The notes under the pieces are model-generated. The model was not told where the DNA came from. It did no database searches and saw only the letters and a program-made list of their open reading frames with translations. Positions 25,852-35,027 of a stretch of 64,000 nt of DNA are shown in pieces; positions within the stretch are counted from its first letter, which is position 1; every line of letters begins with the position of its first letter. The translations under genes were made by a program, and so were the position numbers. The stretch is taken from the NCBI GenBank assembly GCA_910575565.1, contig CAJTFL010000003.1, positions 310,001-374,000 of the forward strand, written 5' to 3'. Source of the stretch: Lachnospiraceae bacterium (GTDB taxonomy: Bacteria; Bacillota; Clostridia; Lachnospirales; Lachnospiraceae).

Positions 25852-27144
25852 CTACCCAAGCAGCCCATTCCAGCATACCGCACCCACAGGGCGAATGCTC
25901 ATCCGGTAAGCGCAGCCTTCCCCCATAGCCTTTTCAATATACTCAATATATTCTTCCACCAGCTCATTAGGAAGCATGGCCATAATAACGCCGGCAAAAC
26001 CGCCGCCGTGAACCCGGCAGGCGCCTTTCTTCTTTTCCCCAATAAACATTTCCGTAAGGGCGAGGGCAACCGAAATCCCCTGCTCCTGGTAATTATTATT
26101 GGTATAGCAGTTCTGCAGCCATTTCCAGGACGAGTTTCCAGAAGCCGTAATTAAGTCCAGAAAATCTGCAAACCTTCCTTCCCGCAATGCGGCAACCTCG
26201 CCATCCACCTTTTTGTTTTCCTCATAGAAATGGAACGCCCGCATAACCGACCGATCCCCGGCAAACTGGCGGATTTCCTCCAGGTGGCTGATCACTTCCC
26301 CCTCATCCACCTCCGCCAATACCTCTTTGCCGAAATACTCCGCTACCTTTTTCATCTCATTAGGAATAGAGGAATAATCCTCGCTTAAATCCGCATGGCC
26401 CTTTCCCGTCTGCACAATAATCAGGCTGTGCTCTGCAGAAGCAAAATCAAATGCCACCTGCTCCACCTTCGGCTCTGCCGGATCCTTAAAATCAATGGTA
26501 ATCAGGCCGCCCACTGCGCAAGCCATCTGATCCAAAAGGCCTGACGCCTTATTCCAGTAGTGATTTTCCGAATACTGCCCGGCATGGGCATAATCTACGG
26601 CATCTAATTTCCCCTCATTAAAAAAGGCATTCAGCATAGCGCACAGAAGCATCTCATAAGAAGCGGAAGAGCTGACGCCTGCGGCACTGATTACATTGCT
26701 GGTAATATAAGCCTGAAATCCGCCGATTTCGCGTCCCTGCTCCACAAAGCCCTTTAACAGCCCCTTAGTCAGGTCAATGGTCCCGGCCATATTGGGGCTG
26801 GGAGATAAATCATCTAAATCAATGGTGAAATCCTGGTGGTAAGTCTCGCTGACGATACGCACCTTCCGATCCTCCGTTTTCGCCGCAACGCCAACGCAGT
26901 CTAAATTAATGCTGCCTGCAAGCACCTTGCCATGGTTGTGATCCGTATGGTTCCCGCTGATCTCCGTTCTCCCCGGAGAAGTGAATAAGGCAATCTCCCC
27001 ATCGCCAAAGATTTTTTCATATCCTTTCACCAGCTTCTGATACCGGCTGATTTCTTCCTCTGCCTGCCCCTCGCCGTAAAGCTTTCCCATAAGCTTCCTG
27101 CTTCCAGCACTTTCTAAAAGCTGCAATGTTTCCTGAACGTTCAT
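25852..27144 (-). CDS. galK: Galactokinase-like GHMP kinase
   Basis: 430 residues from ATG 27144 (GGAGAAGAAAAGG upstream); an in-frame ATG at 27168 is weaker. GHMP kinase signatures: ALFTSPGRTEISGNHTDHNHG at the sugar-binding start, ISAAGVSSSASYEMLLCA (ATP-binding GLSSSA-type loop), and CRVHGGGFAGVIMAML near the end. The usual GEHTDY is GNHTDH here, changing the residue that contacts the sugar in classical GalK. I believe this variant is common in Clostridia, so galactokinase is the first guess, but another sugar substrate is possible. No galT or galE nearby. Confidence 0.85.
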   Translation of the reverse strand: MNVQETLQLLESAGSRKLMGKLYGEGQAEEEISRYQKLVKGYEKIFGDGEIALFTSPGRTEISGNHTDHNHGKVLAGSINLDCVGVAAKTEDRKVRIVSETYHQDFTIDLDDLSPSPNMAGTIDLTKGLLKGFVEQGREIGGFQAYITSNVISAAGVSSSASYEMLLCAMLNAFFNEGKLDAVDYAHAGQYSENHYWNKASGLLDQMACAVGGLITIDFKDPAEPKVEQVAFDFASAEHSLIIVQTGKGHADLSEDYSSIPNEMKKVAEYFGKEVLAEVDEGEVISHLEEIRQFAGDRSVMRAFHFYEENKKVDGEVAALREGRFADFLDLITASGNSSWKWLQNCYTNNNYQEQGISVALALTEMFIGEKKKGACRVHGGGFAGVIMAMLPNELVEEYIEYIEKAMGEGCAYRMSIRPVGAVCWNGLLG

Positions 27145-27215
27145 CCTTTTCTTCTCCTTTTCCGCCATAAAGCCTGTGTTTAACCTGCCATAAACCCAAA
27201 CCTAACATCAACGTA

Positions 27216-27244
27216 AGTATAGCAAAATTCCCATCCGCCAACAA
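27216..27244 (-). promoter_or_regulatory. Promoter of galK-like gene
   Basis: Minus strand TTGTTG (27244-27239), 17-bp spacer, TATACT (27221-27216), 71 bp before the start. Confidence 0.7.
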
Positions 27245-27324
27245 TAGAATTTTTGATGATTCTGTAGCATTTTTGTTGGATTGTAAAAACATCGCCCACC
27301 TAAGAAAATCACGGGCAAAAAAAT

Positions 27325-27353
27325 TTGTAATCTCCTGCAAGCTGTGGTATACT
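27325..27353 (+). promoter_or_regulatory. Promoter of DtxR-family regulator gene
   Basis: TTGTAA (27325-27330), 17 bp, TATACT (27348-27353); divergent from the galK-like promoter with about 80 bp between the two -35 boxes. Confidence 0.7.
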
Positions 27354-27430
27354 TTAGGTAAAATCATATGATACCAGGGACAAAACACCTTTTGCCCCAA
27401 CATCTTTACCCTGTGTTAGGAGAAATTATC

Positions 27431-27811
27431 TTGAAAATTCATGAATCTGCCGAAAACTACCTGGAAACCATACTGATGATTAGCGAGCGGCAGCCCCAGG
27501 TGCGCTCCATCGATATTGTAAACGAGCTGGAATTTTCCAAGCCAAGCGTCAGCATCGCCATGAAAAATCTGCGGGAAAACGGCTATATCCAGATGGACAG
27601 GGATGGTTACATCACTTTGACCGGACAGGGCCAGGTTATCGCGGAAACCATGTACGAGCGGCACAAATTCCTCTCCCAATGGCTGATCCGCTTAGGAGTC
27701 GATGAGCAGACCGCCGTGTCCGATGCCTGCAGGATAGAGCACGTCATCAGCGCCAAAAGCTTTGAAGCCATCAAAAAGCACGTGGAAAAAGCCGCCCTGT
27801 CCGTTCAGTGA
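27431..27811 (+). CDS. DtxR/MntR-family metal-dependent regulator
   Basis: 126 residues from a TTG at 27431 preceded by AGGAG at 8 nt; the in-frame ATG at 27368 has no site and adds residues foreign to the family. Winged helix: ENYLETILMISERQPQVRSIDIVNELEFSKPSVSIAMKNLRENGYI, then a dimerisation and metal domain with ERHKFLSQWLIRLGVD and ACRIEHVISAKSFEAIKKH (conserved Glu-His ligands). Likely represses metal transport genes in response to Mn or Fe, but none are next to it. Confidence 0.9.
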   Translation: MKIHESAENYLETILMISERQPQVRSIDIVNELEFSKPSVSIAMKNLRENGYIQMDRDGYITLTGQGQVIAETMYERHKFLSQWLIRLGVDEQTAVSDACRIEHVISAKSFEAIKKHVEKAALSVQ

Positions 27812-27831
27812 TGAACGTGCCCGCGCACCGC

Positions 27832-28920
27832 TTACCCCATAAACTCGTTTTCCCGAAAAAGAGCCTCCACTGCCCGCCTGTATTCCTCCCCATTCCGGGA
27901 CTTTCGGATTGCTTTTCCTGCCTTCTCGCTGTCCCGGAAAGAGGCAAGCAGATAAGGCCACAATTCCTTCATCCGAAACAGCACATTCTTTTCCCCGGAC
28001 ATTTCCTCCTGGCAGTGGCGGTAAAACTCATCATGGAACGCCTTAACCCGTTTTGCTTTTTCTGCCTGGCTTAAATGGCTGTACCTTTGCCCTGTCCGAT
28101 TTAACTGGCCGCAGTCTTGCCCCTCCCGGCTTTTCTGGCCGCAACCTTGCCCAACCTGGCCTATCTGACTCCAATTTTGTCCTGCCTGGCCGCAGCCTGC
28201 CCCTTCCTGCCCTTCCTCCTCTTCCTTAATTTTCCAGGCTAAAAATGGATCCCTGAGCAGGCCCCGGCCAATCATCACCCGCGCTGCCTGGGGGAATTCC
28301 TCTAATAATTTTCCAAAATCCCCCAACGAATTAATGTCCCCATTATAGCACACCGGGATCGCCGCTCTTTTCAGCCCTTCCCCAAAGATCTCCCAATGGG
28401 GCTGTCCCTGATAAAATTCCTTTTGAACCCTTGGATGGATAATCAGCTCCGACACCGGGTAACGGTTATAAATCTCCAAAATCCGGTAAAATTCTTCCGG
28501 TTCTTCCTTTCCCAGCCTGGTCTTAATGGAAATCCTCATCTCCAGCCGTTCAAAAATCTGTGCCAGAAATTCGTCCAGCTCCTGGGGATAAGCCAGGAAG
28601 CCAGCTCCTTTTTTCTTCGCCGTCACCGTGCCGGAAGGGCATCCTAAATTAAGGTTCACTTCCCCATATCCCATCCCCTTTAATTCCTTTGCCGCCCAAA
28701 TAAAATCTTCGCTGCGGCAGGTAAGGAGCTGAGGGATTACCTCCATCCCCTGGTTATGCTCTGGAAGGATCTCCTGCATTTCCCGATGGGTAAAGCGCTT
28801 AGAGCCTCCAGGAGAAATGAACGGGGTAAAATATCGATCAATATGCCCAAAATGCTTATGGTAAATCCTCCGGTATCCCCATCTGGTAATGCCCTCCATA
28901 GGTGCTAAATAAAGCTTCAC
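27832..28920 (-). CDS. tRNA-dihydrouridine synthase with Gly/Gln-rich repeat insert
   Basis: 362 residues from a GTG at 28920 (GGAGGGG 5 nt upstream). TIM-barrel FMN enzyme reducing uridines in tRNA: VKLYLAPMEGITRWGYRR, NLNLGCPSGTVTAKKKGAG with catalytic Cys, SIKTRLG, LIIHPRVQKEFY, VCYNGDINSL, and MIGRGLLRDPFLAW. After this last motif an insert of about four 10-residue units (GQNWSQIGQV, GQGCGQKSRE, GQDCGQLNRT, GQRYSHLSQA) separates the barrel from the C-terminal helical tRNA-binding domain (FHDEFYRHCQEEMSG). The insert is unusual for the family. Confidence 0.9.
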   Translation of the reverse strand: MKLYLAPMEGITRWGYRRIYHKHFGHIDRYFTPFISPGGSKRFTHREMQEILPEHNQGMEVIPQLLTCRSEDFIWAAKELKGMGYGEVNLNLGCPSGTVTAKKKGAGFLAYPQELDEFLAQIFERLEMRISIKTRLGKEEPEEFYRILEIYNRYPVSELIIHPRVQKEFYQGQPHWEIFGEGLKRAAIPVCYNGDINSLGDFGKLLEEFPQAARVMIGRGLLRDPFLAWKIKEEEEGQEGAGCGQAGQNWSQIGQVGQGCGQKSREGQDCGQLNRTGQRYSHLSQAEKAKRVKAFHDEFYRHCQEEMSGEKNVLFRMKELWPYLLASFRDSEKAGKAIRKSRNGEEYRRAVEALFRENEFMG

Positions 28921-29082
28921 TGCCGCCCCTCCTCCCACATATAATCATCTGCATCATCTTTCTTCTCACTTCTTACTTCTGGCTTTGCCGCTAATTTGGC
29001 TTTAACCTACCGGCGATTTGCCATCAATTTCCCACTGGTTTTCCGCCGCCCTGCCATCGGTTTCCCGCCAAAACACCCACCG

Positions 29083-29952
29083 TCACCGGTACTTTTTCCC
29101 CATGGAAAATCCCCGTCCCCTGACCTCGCTCACCCGGCTTACCACCATAAAGCATTCCGGGTCAATCCCGCGGATAATCTTTTCCACCTTTGGCAGCTCC
29201 CGGTTAGAAATCACGCTAAACACCACCTGGGTTTCCCGGTGAAGATACCCGGTTTCCCCAGAAAGCACCGTTACCCCCCGATCCATCTGGTGAAGGATTG
29301 CCTCCCGGATCTGTTCCGAGCGTTTGCTGATTACCTTCACTTCCGTTTTTGTGGTTCCAAGGAGCAAAAGCTTATCCAATACAATGGTATAAGTTATCAC
29401 CAGCAGGATCCCGTACAGTACCGATTCCGCCGGATTAAAAAAGGCCTGTGCCCCTAATATCGCCAGATCAAACAGGTACAGGCTGAGGGAAACCGGCACT
29501 TTAAAATACCGGTTCAGCACCAGCGGCGGGATATCCATCCCTCCCGTAGAAGCCCCAGCCCGGATCACAATCCCCAGCGCCCCTCCGATCCCCAAGCCGG
29601 AAAACAGGGTGCACAAAAGGATATCCTGCGTGATAACCATATCCCCCAAAACCCGGTCTAACAGCCCAAGCGCCATAGGATAGGCAAAGGTACTGACTAC
29701 CGTAGTCACGGCAAACTGCTTTCCTAAAAAAAGCCAGCCTGCCGCAAGCATAAACAAATTAAACCAGAAAACAAACAAGGTTATGGGAAAACCGGTACAG
29801 TGCCAGATCGCCAGGGCAATCCCCGTCGTCCCCCCAGTCACCAGCCCGGCAGGAAGCAAAAACAGCTTCACCGCCAAGGCATAAAGCCCATTCCCTAAAA
29901 GCACCAAGAAAAATGACCAAAGCCTTGGCCAATGCTTCCCAAACCATTTCAT
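29083..29952 (-). CDS. YitT family membrane protein
   Basis: 289 residues: five to six N-terminal transmembrane helices with GLVTGGTTGIALAI and GASTGGMDIPPLVLNRYF (the paired glycine-rich motifs of YitT proteins), then a cytoplasmic DUF2179 domain (TVLSGETGYLHRETQVVFSVISNRELPKVEKIIRGIDPECFMVV). The family is found in most Firmicutes; its substrate is unknown. Start chosen at MKWFGKHW, where GAGGTTGCGGG precedes the ATG. Monocistronic. Confidence 0.92.
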   Translation of the reverse strand: MKWFGKHWPRLWSFFLVLLGNGLYALAVKLFLLPAGLVTGGTTGIALAIWHCTGFPITLFVFWFNLFMLAAGWLFLGKQFAVTTVVSTFAYPMALGLLDRVLGDMVITQDILLCTLFSGLGIGGALGIVIRAGASTGGMDIPPLVLNRYFKVPVSLSLYLFDLAILGAQAFFNPAESVLYGILLVITYTIVLDKLLLLGTTKTEVKVISKRSEQIREAILHQMDRGVTVLSGETGYLHRETQVVFSVISNRELPKVEKIIRGIDPECFMVVSRVSEVRGRGFSMGKKYR

Positions 29953-30038
29953 CCCGCAACCTCTTTTCTGACAAGCACAAAATTCTCCCTTTCGCGATAG
30001 GCTATACTATAAAATCGTTTTAATCCAAGGAGGCTTTT

Positions 30039-30563
30039 ATGTCCCAGTACACCCCTACTACCGGAACCATCACCAAAATTGACTGGCAGGATACGGATCC
30101 CGGCCAGCTCGGCTGTGCCCTGCGCTTTACGCTTAACAGCATGGATCAGGGCTTAATCCATATCATCGTGGACGGCTCCACCTACGTTGCAGATAACCAT
30201 CCCTTGTCTGTCGGGGATCAGGTCACGTTCTTTTATTCCCTTTACGCCCCTGTCCCCATGATTTACCCGCCCCAGTACCAGGCCGTGGCGGCTGTCCGCA
30301 CTCCTTTGGGCACTTACGCCTCATTGGACGTATTTACCCAGGCTGCGGACAGCCGCCAGCTGGTCAATTCCGATAATACCCTGCGGCTGAATTTATCCCA
30401 GTGCACGAAACTGATCCTTCCTAACGGCCAGCCCTTTGGCGGCGCTTTATCCGGGAAGCTGCTTTTGGTAATCTACGGCGCCACTACCCGCAGCATCCCC
30501 GCCCAGACCACGCCGGATAAAATCATTGTCTTCTGCCAAAGCCAAAGCAGCGCGCCCTGCTGA
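30039..30563 (+). CDS. Conserved hypothetical protein
   Basis: 174 residues, no signal peptide or membrane segment. AAGGAGG lies 7 nt before the ATG. Beta-rich sequence: TPTTGTITKIDWQDTD, QGLIHIIVDGSTYVADNH, LSVGDQVTFFYSLYAPVPMIYPPQY, resembling an OB-like or cold-shock-type barrel followed by a second beta domain with RLNLSQCTKLILPNGQPF and GKLLLVIYGATTRSIPAQT. I recall similar proteins in Lachnospiraceae but no assigned function. It converges on jetC (34 nt apart), so it is not part of that operon. Confidence 0.75.
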   Translation: MSQYTPTTGTITKIDWQDTDPGQLGCALRFTLNSMDQGLIHIIVDGSTYVADNHPLSVGDQVTFFYSLYAPVPMIYPPQYQAVAAVRTPLGTYASLDVFTQAADSRQLVNSDNTLRLNLSQCTKLILPNGQPFGGALSGKLLLVIYGATTRSIPAQTTPDKIIVFCQSQSSAPC

Positions 30564-30596
30564 CCGTGACGCATGGCTGACAATGTCCAAACACGC

Positions 30597-33500
30597 CTAA
30601 AAAATCAGCTCCTGCTGCTCCATCACCTGGATATGGGACACGGCCATGGTTTCCGGCTCCCTTCCCCTTAGGTGGTTTGCCTTTAAATACCGCATCCCCC
30701 CCTGGAGATTGGCGGCAATCAGATTCAGCACATAGATATTGTCAAAGCGGCTGTAGATGGATTCCCCGCCCAGACCCGTCAGGCAGATTAACTGGGTATT
30801 GGTTTTTTTCGCCATATCCATTAACGGCTTTAACAGATGGGACGCATTGGTCTGGGCAAAGGGGTTATCCATCAGCAGGACTTTGCCCTCGTTGCGGTCG
30901 GCAAAAATATCCCCCTCCTCCTTCCTCATATAGTAAAGAAGGCTGGACAAAATCACGAACGCAGACAAAAAGCCTTCGCCGCCGGAATTTTTCGCCACCT
31001 CCGCCCAGGTGATGGGATACTCCCTCTGCTCTTCAATCTTATAAAGGCGGATCTGCACATTCCCAATCCCAATCACCGCATCATAAAGGTTGCGGGTGGT
31101 CAGCTTCGCCCCAAAATACTCCTGGGCATTTTCATTTTCCTTAAGAATCTCAAGGCTTTTTGCCGTCACCTCATCAATCATATCCCGGATGCGGATCTGG
31201 TACAGGTTTTCGTTTTCCTCCCAGGCCGGAAGCTGGATCTTTAGCATTTTCACCGGCTTTTCCCGGATGGTGATGGTAGAATTAGCGTCAATCCGATCTA
31301 AATTCTGGTGGATTTCCCGGACATAATCCTCCAAAAGCTCTGCGATCTTAAGCTTCTCCTTCTCCACCAGGGAAATATCCACCTCCAGCTTTTCCATCAG
31401 GCTGTCATAAGAGCTAATGGCAGTGGAAAGCTGGCTAAGGACATGATCCGGGCGATCCGTCAGCTCCAGCATGGCCTCCAATGGCTTCCGGTAAAAATCC
31501 TCCTGGAAATCTTCCATCCGCACGACGCGGTTTAACAGCTGCTCCAGCACGCCCCTGGCCCTCTGGCGGGCTTCAACCTGATGGTTATAGTCCCGGATCA
31601 GCATCCCCTTAAAGACCCTTAATTCCTCCCCGTCCATAGCGGAAAAATCCTGTTCCCACTCCACCGGCTCCCCTAAGGGAAACTCGCTGTACTCCGCCAG
31701 CCCGGACAATACTTCATTGTAGCTATGCAGCTTCGCCCTGACCTCGGCCTCCCGCTTTAACGCCTCATCCTTTCGGTATTGCAGCTGGTTTTTCCTGGCG
31801 TCAAAATCCCGATCCTGGATCTCTTTCTGGGGAAGAGGCTCTTTTTTGCCGCAGGTTTCCGCCATTCTGGCAAACCGGTCTTTCTTCTGCTGCTCTAAGG
31901 CAGCGATGGCTGTTTTCTCCTCCGTGCACAGCCCCTGTTTTACCTTAAGCTTCCGGCGGCAGCCTTCCAGCAGGCTTTCCTGGTGGCGCTCCTCCCGCTT
32001 ATCGTAAGCCGTACCCAGCCATTCCCCATCTTCAAGGCCGTATTTTGCCTGGCTTTCCGAAAGCTCTAAGGCCGCCTTGTCACAGCGCATTTTCGCCTGC
32101 TTTTCCTGGCGTTCCAGCTCCTTAAGCTCCATGGAAAGATTCCCGGTAATGGCCGCATACCTGGCCTCCATGGCGCGGATATCTTCCGACTGGAAGGCAG
32201 CGTTTTCCTCCTTTTCCTCTAAGGCAGTCTCCTCCATATCCTGGTATTTTCCGTAAACCGCCTGCTTTTCAGAAAGCTTTTCCCGCTCCTGTTCCAAGCG
32301 GTTCGCCTCGCTTTCCAGCGTCCGCAGCCGCTCCTCAAGCCGCTCCTTGCCAGCCAATGCCACGCTTTTTTTCTCCGCCAGCTTCCCCATCCTGCGCCTG
32401 CAGCTTTCCAGCTCCGTGCGGCTTTCCCTGTACTGGCCATAGGCCTTGATCAGGCGTTTAAAATCCTCCAGCCTCCTCCCGCCAAGCTCCGCCTGCTCCT
32501 TTAACTGCCTAAGCTCCTGATCCAGCGCCTTTAGCGTCTGCTTAAGGGTTTCCGCCTCTTTCCTGGCCTCCTTAAGCCGTTCTTCAAGCCCTTCCTGCTC
32601 ACCTTTAAGCTCCTTAAGGCGGGAAATGGCCGCCTGGAAACGCTCCTTGTTTACCCGCTGGTGCTTTACCTGCTCCTGGCGCGTAAAGTACTCCTGGTAC
32701 TCCCTTTTTCGCCGGTCAATGGCCTCCTGCTGCCTGCTTATCCGCCGCTCCATCTCCTGAAGCATCCGGGCAAGCTTCTCCTCATTCAGCAGATTTTCAT
32801 TAAACAGCATATAAAAGCTGATATCCGCCATCCGGCACACGCCGCCCGCTTCTTTTTCCTCCCCCTTATCCAACTGCTCCCGCACCAAAATCGGCACAGG
32901 GAAGGAGGTATAAATCTCCCCGGCATTCCCTGCCAGCTTGTCCAGATCCTTTTTCGACAGCATCAGGCCGTAAGGAAGGAAGGGATGGCGGCGCACCAAT
33001 CTGCGGTTTTCTTCCTCCGTATTGCCGTTTTTCCTCAGCCATTCCAATCCGTAGACGATGGGAAGGCCAAGGGCCTGCAGCTCGCCTTCCAGCTCCTTGG
33101 GAAGCTCCAAGGTTTTCCCTGTGGTAAGCTGGCGGTACTCTTTTTGCAGCCCGTCCTTTTCCCGCTCTAAATTCTCTCGGAGCCCATCGATTTCCTGCAG
33201 CTTCCGCTGGGATGCGCTAAGGATTTTCTCCAGGTCGAAAAGGGATTTCTCCTCCATATCCAAGTATTTCAGCACCACTTTCCGTTCTTCCAGCTCCCGG
33301 TCAAATCCTTCTTTTTCTTCCTTTTGCCGGCTATGCGCTATCTCCTTTTTCGCCAGCCAAAGCCGCAGCTCTTCCTGGGCGCGTTCCAGATTCCTCTGCC
33401 GCTCCAGGCTTTTTTCTTCCAGCTTTTTCTTCTGCTGCCGTTTCCTGGAAAGCTCCTCTAATTCCTTTTCGTAAGCCTCCTTCCGGATATCCAGGCTTCC

Positions 33501-35027
33501 CGGCTCATACTCCCCTAAAATATTCCGAACCAATTCTTCCCCGTAATCGGCTAAGAACCGCTCTTCCCACTGATCGTAGGCTTCCACCCTGCTTTTTAAG
33601 GCGCCTTCCAGGGAAGCCTCTTTTAAGGCCGCCTCTTCCAGGCTAAGAAGCTTTTCCTGCAGCTCTTTCCCCTTTTCTGACGCCTGCCTGTGCTGATCCT
33701 GGTTCTCCAAATGCCTCTGCCCATTATCCGCCAAGGCCTCCCGATAGTACCAGAAAAGCCTGCCCCCCAGGCTTATCCTCTCCGGCGCTAACCGCGCCTC
33801 CTTCTCCTGGGATGCGGAAAGCTTTTGCTTTACCGTCTCCAGCTCCTGCTCCTCTTCCAGCAAAAGCTCCTGCTGCTTTGCACAAGCCAAAAGATGGAGC
33901 TTTTTCTCCAGCCGCCCTTCCTCCCGCTCCAAATCTTCCTGCTCCGCCTCAAGGAGATCCCGGCTGCTTACCCGGTGGCGAAGCTTCCTTTCCAGCTCGT
34001 GGATCTCCCCGGATAATTTCTCATAGGCAATCTGCAAAAGCTCCTGTTCCATGCCGCGGATTTTCTCCAAAATCTCCTCCTGCCGCTCCTTAGCCCCTTC
34101 CCGCAGGCGGGTCAGCTCTTCCATCAGACTGGCGACCTTATGCTGATAAACCAGCTCTTCTTCTTCCTCCTTAAGGTAGCTTTCCGCCTTCTCCCGGATA
34201 GCGCAGCCTTCCTCCTTAAAGGCGCGGATCCGATCCCGCCGCAGGATCTTGGACTGGTTATCCTGGTACTGGCCCACATACTTTTCCAGGATATCCTGGA
34301 ACTCCTTCATCCGGTTTTTTTCCCGGTTCAGCTTGCTTTCTACCGCGTCCAAAAACCACTTTTCCAACAGCCCTTTTTCATCCCGGCAGTCGGAAAACAG
34401 ATCCGATAATCCGGATTCTTTTAAGTTCACCTTCTTAATGATGGCTTCCCATTCTTTATAATTAATCTGGTACTCCTTAAGCTTGTCAAAGTACTGGCGT
34501 GTCTGGGCAGGATAAGACATATCGTAGCAGAAAAATTCCATGGAGCGATCCTTTTTATACTGCTCAAACAGCTGCCTGCAGGCAGTGAAACTTTTCAGCG
34601 TAATCTCCTTATTCTTTTTCTCCACCACCGGCAGGTTATGGATATCCCAAAGGCAGGGATGGCGGTATTCGCTTATGATATTGACCATCTCCAGCTCTTC
34701 GCTGCCCTCCCCGCTCACCTCCTGGCTCCTGCGGACCATCATCCCGGCCAGCACATATCCCGCGTCCTGATCCAGCACCCACTCCACCAGGATGAAGGAC
34801 GGCTTGCTGGTGGTAAAGTAGCTTTCAAACGGCCTGTCCTTGGCATCCCGGTAGCGCTTATGGACGAAGGGAGCCGTCATCATCTGCACCAGTACCGACT
34901 TCCCGCCCCCGTTCCGCAGGGAAATCAACGTGCTGTCCCCCTGGAAATGGAAACACTCGTCGCTGATGCGGATCGCATTATTATTGTAATTCACATTAAT
35001 CAGCCGGACGGCATTAATCTTACTCAT
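30597..35027 (-). CDS. jetC: Wadjet SMC-like ATPase JetC
   Basis: 1476 residues, the SMC/MukB-like motor of the Wadjet complex, which extrudes loops on small circular DNA and drives plasmid cleavage. N-terminal half-ATPase with Walker A STLISLRNGGGKSVLVQ; long coiled coil (Glu/Lys/Arg-rich, ~residues 230-640 and 760-1150); hinge-like globular part near LPIVYGLEWLRKNGN and FPVPILVREQLD; C-terminal half with ABC signature AKNSGGEGFLSAFVILSSL and Walker B VLLMDNPFAQTNASHLL. Asn follows the Walker B Asp where many SMCs have Glu. Overlaps jetB by 8 nt. Last gene of the operon. Confidence 0.93.
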   Translation of the reverse strand: MSKINAVRLINVNYNNNAIRISDECFHFQGDSTLISLRNGGGKSVLVQMMTAPFVHKRYRDAKDRPFESYFTTSKPSFILVEWVLDQDAGYVLAGMMVRRSQEVSGEGSEELEMVNIISEYRHPCLWDIHNLPVVEKKNKEITLKSFTACRQLFEQYKKDRSMEFFCYDMSYPAQTRQYFDKLKEYQINYKEWEAIIKKVNLKESGLSDLFSDCRDEKGLLEKWFLDAVESKLNREKNRMKEFQDILEKYVGQYQDNQSKILRRDRIRAFKEEGCAIREKAESYLKEEEEELVYQHKVASLMEELTRLREGAKERQEEILEKIRGMEQELLQIAYEKLSGEIHELERKLRHRVSSRDLLEAEQEDLEREEGRLEKKLHLLACAKQQELLLEEEQELETVKQKLSASQEKEARLAPERISLGGRLFWYYREALADNGQRHLENQDQHRQASEKGKELQEKLLSLEEAALKEASLEGALKSRVEAYDQWEERFLADYGEELVRNILGEYEPGSLDIRKEAYEKELEELSRKRQQKKKLEEKSLERQRNLERAQEELRLWLAKKEIAHSRQKEEKEGFDRELEERKVVLKYLDMEEKSLFDLEKILSASQRKLQEIDGLRENLEREKDGLQKEYRQLTTGKTLELPKELEGELQALGLPIVYGLEWLRKNGNTEEENRRLVRRHPFLPYGLMLSKKDLDKLAGNAGEIYTSFPVPILVREQLDKGEEKEAGGVCRMADISFYMLFNENLLNEEKLARMLQEMERRISRQQEAIDRRKREYQEYFTRQEQVKHQRVNKERFQAAISRLKELKGEQEGLEERLKEARKEAETLKQTLKALDQELRQLKEQAELGGRRLEDFKRLIKAYGQYRESRTELESCRRRMGKLAEKKSVALAGKERLEERLRTLESEANRLEQEREKLSEKQAVYGKYQDMEETALEEKEENAAFQSEDIRAMEARYAAITGNLSMELKELERQEKQAKMRCDKAALELSESQAKYGLEDGEWLGTAYDKREERHQESLLEGCRRKLKVKQGLCTEEKTAIAALEQQKKDRFARMAETCGKKEPLPQKEIQDRDFDARKNQLQYRKDEALKREAEVRAKLHSYNEVLSGLAEYSEFPLGEPVEWEQDFSAMDGEELRVFKGMLIRDYNHQVEARQRARGVLEQLLNRVVRMEDFQEDFYRKPLEAMLELTDRPDHVLSQLSTAISSYDSLMEKLEVDISLVEKEKLKIAELLEDYVREIHQNLDRIDANSTITIREKPVKMLKIQLPAWEENENLYQIRIRDMIDEVTAKSLEILKENENAQEYFGAKLTTRNLYDAVIGIGNVQIRLYKIEEQREYPITWAEVAKNSGGEGFLSAFVILSSLLYYMRKEEGDIFADRNEGKVLLMDNPFAQTNASHLLKPLMDMAKKTNTQLICLTGLGGESIYSRFDNIYVLNLIAANLQGGMRYLKANHLRGREPETMAVSHIQVMEQQELIF

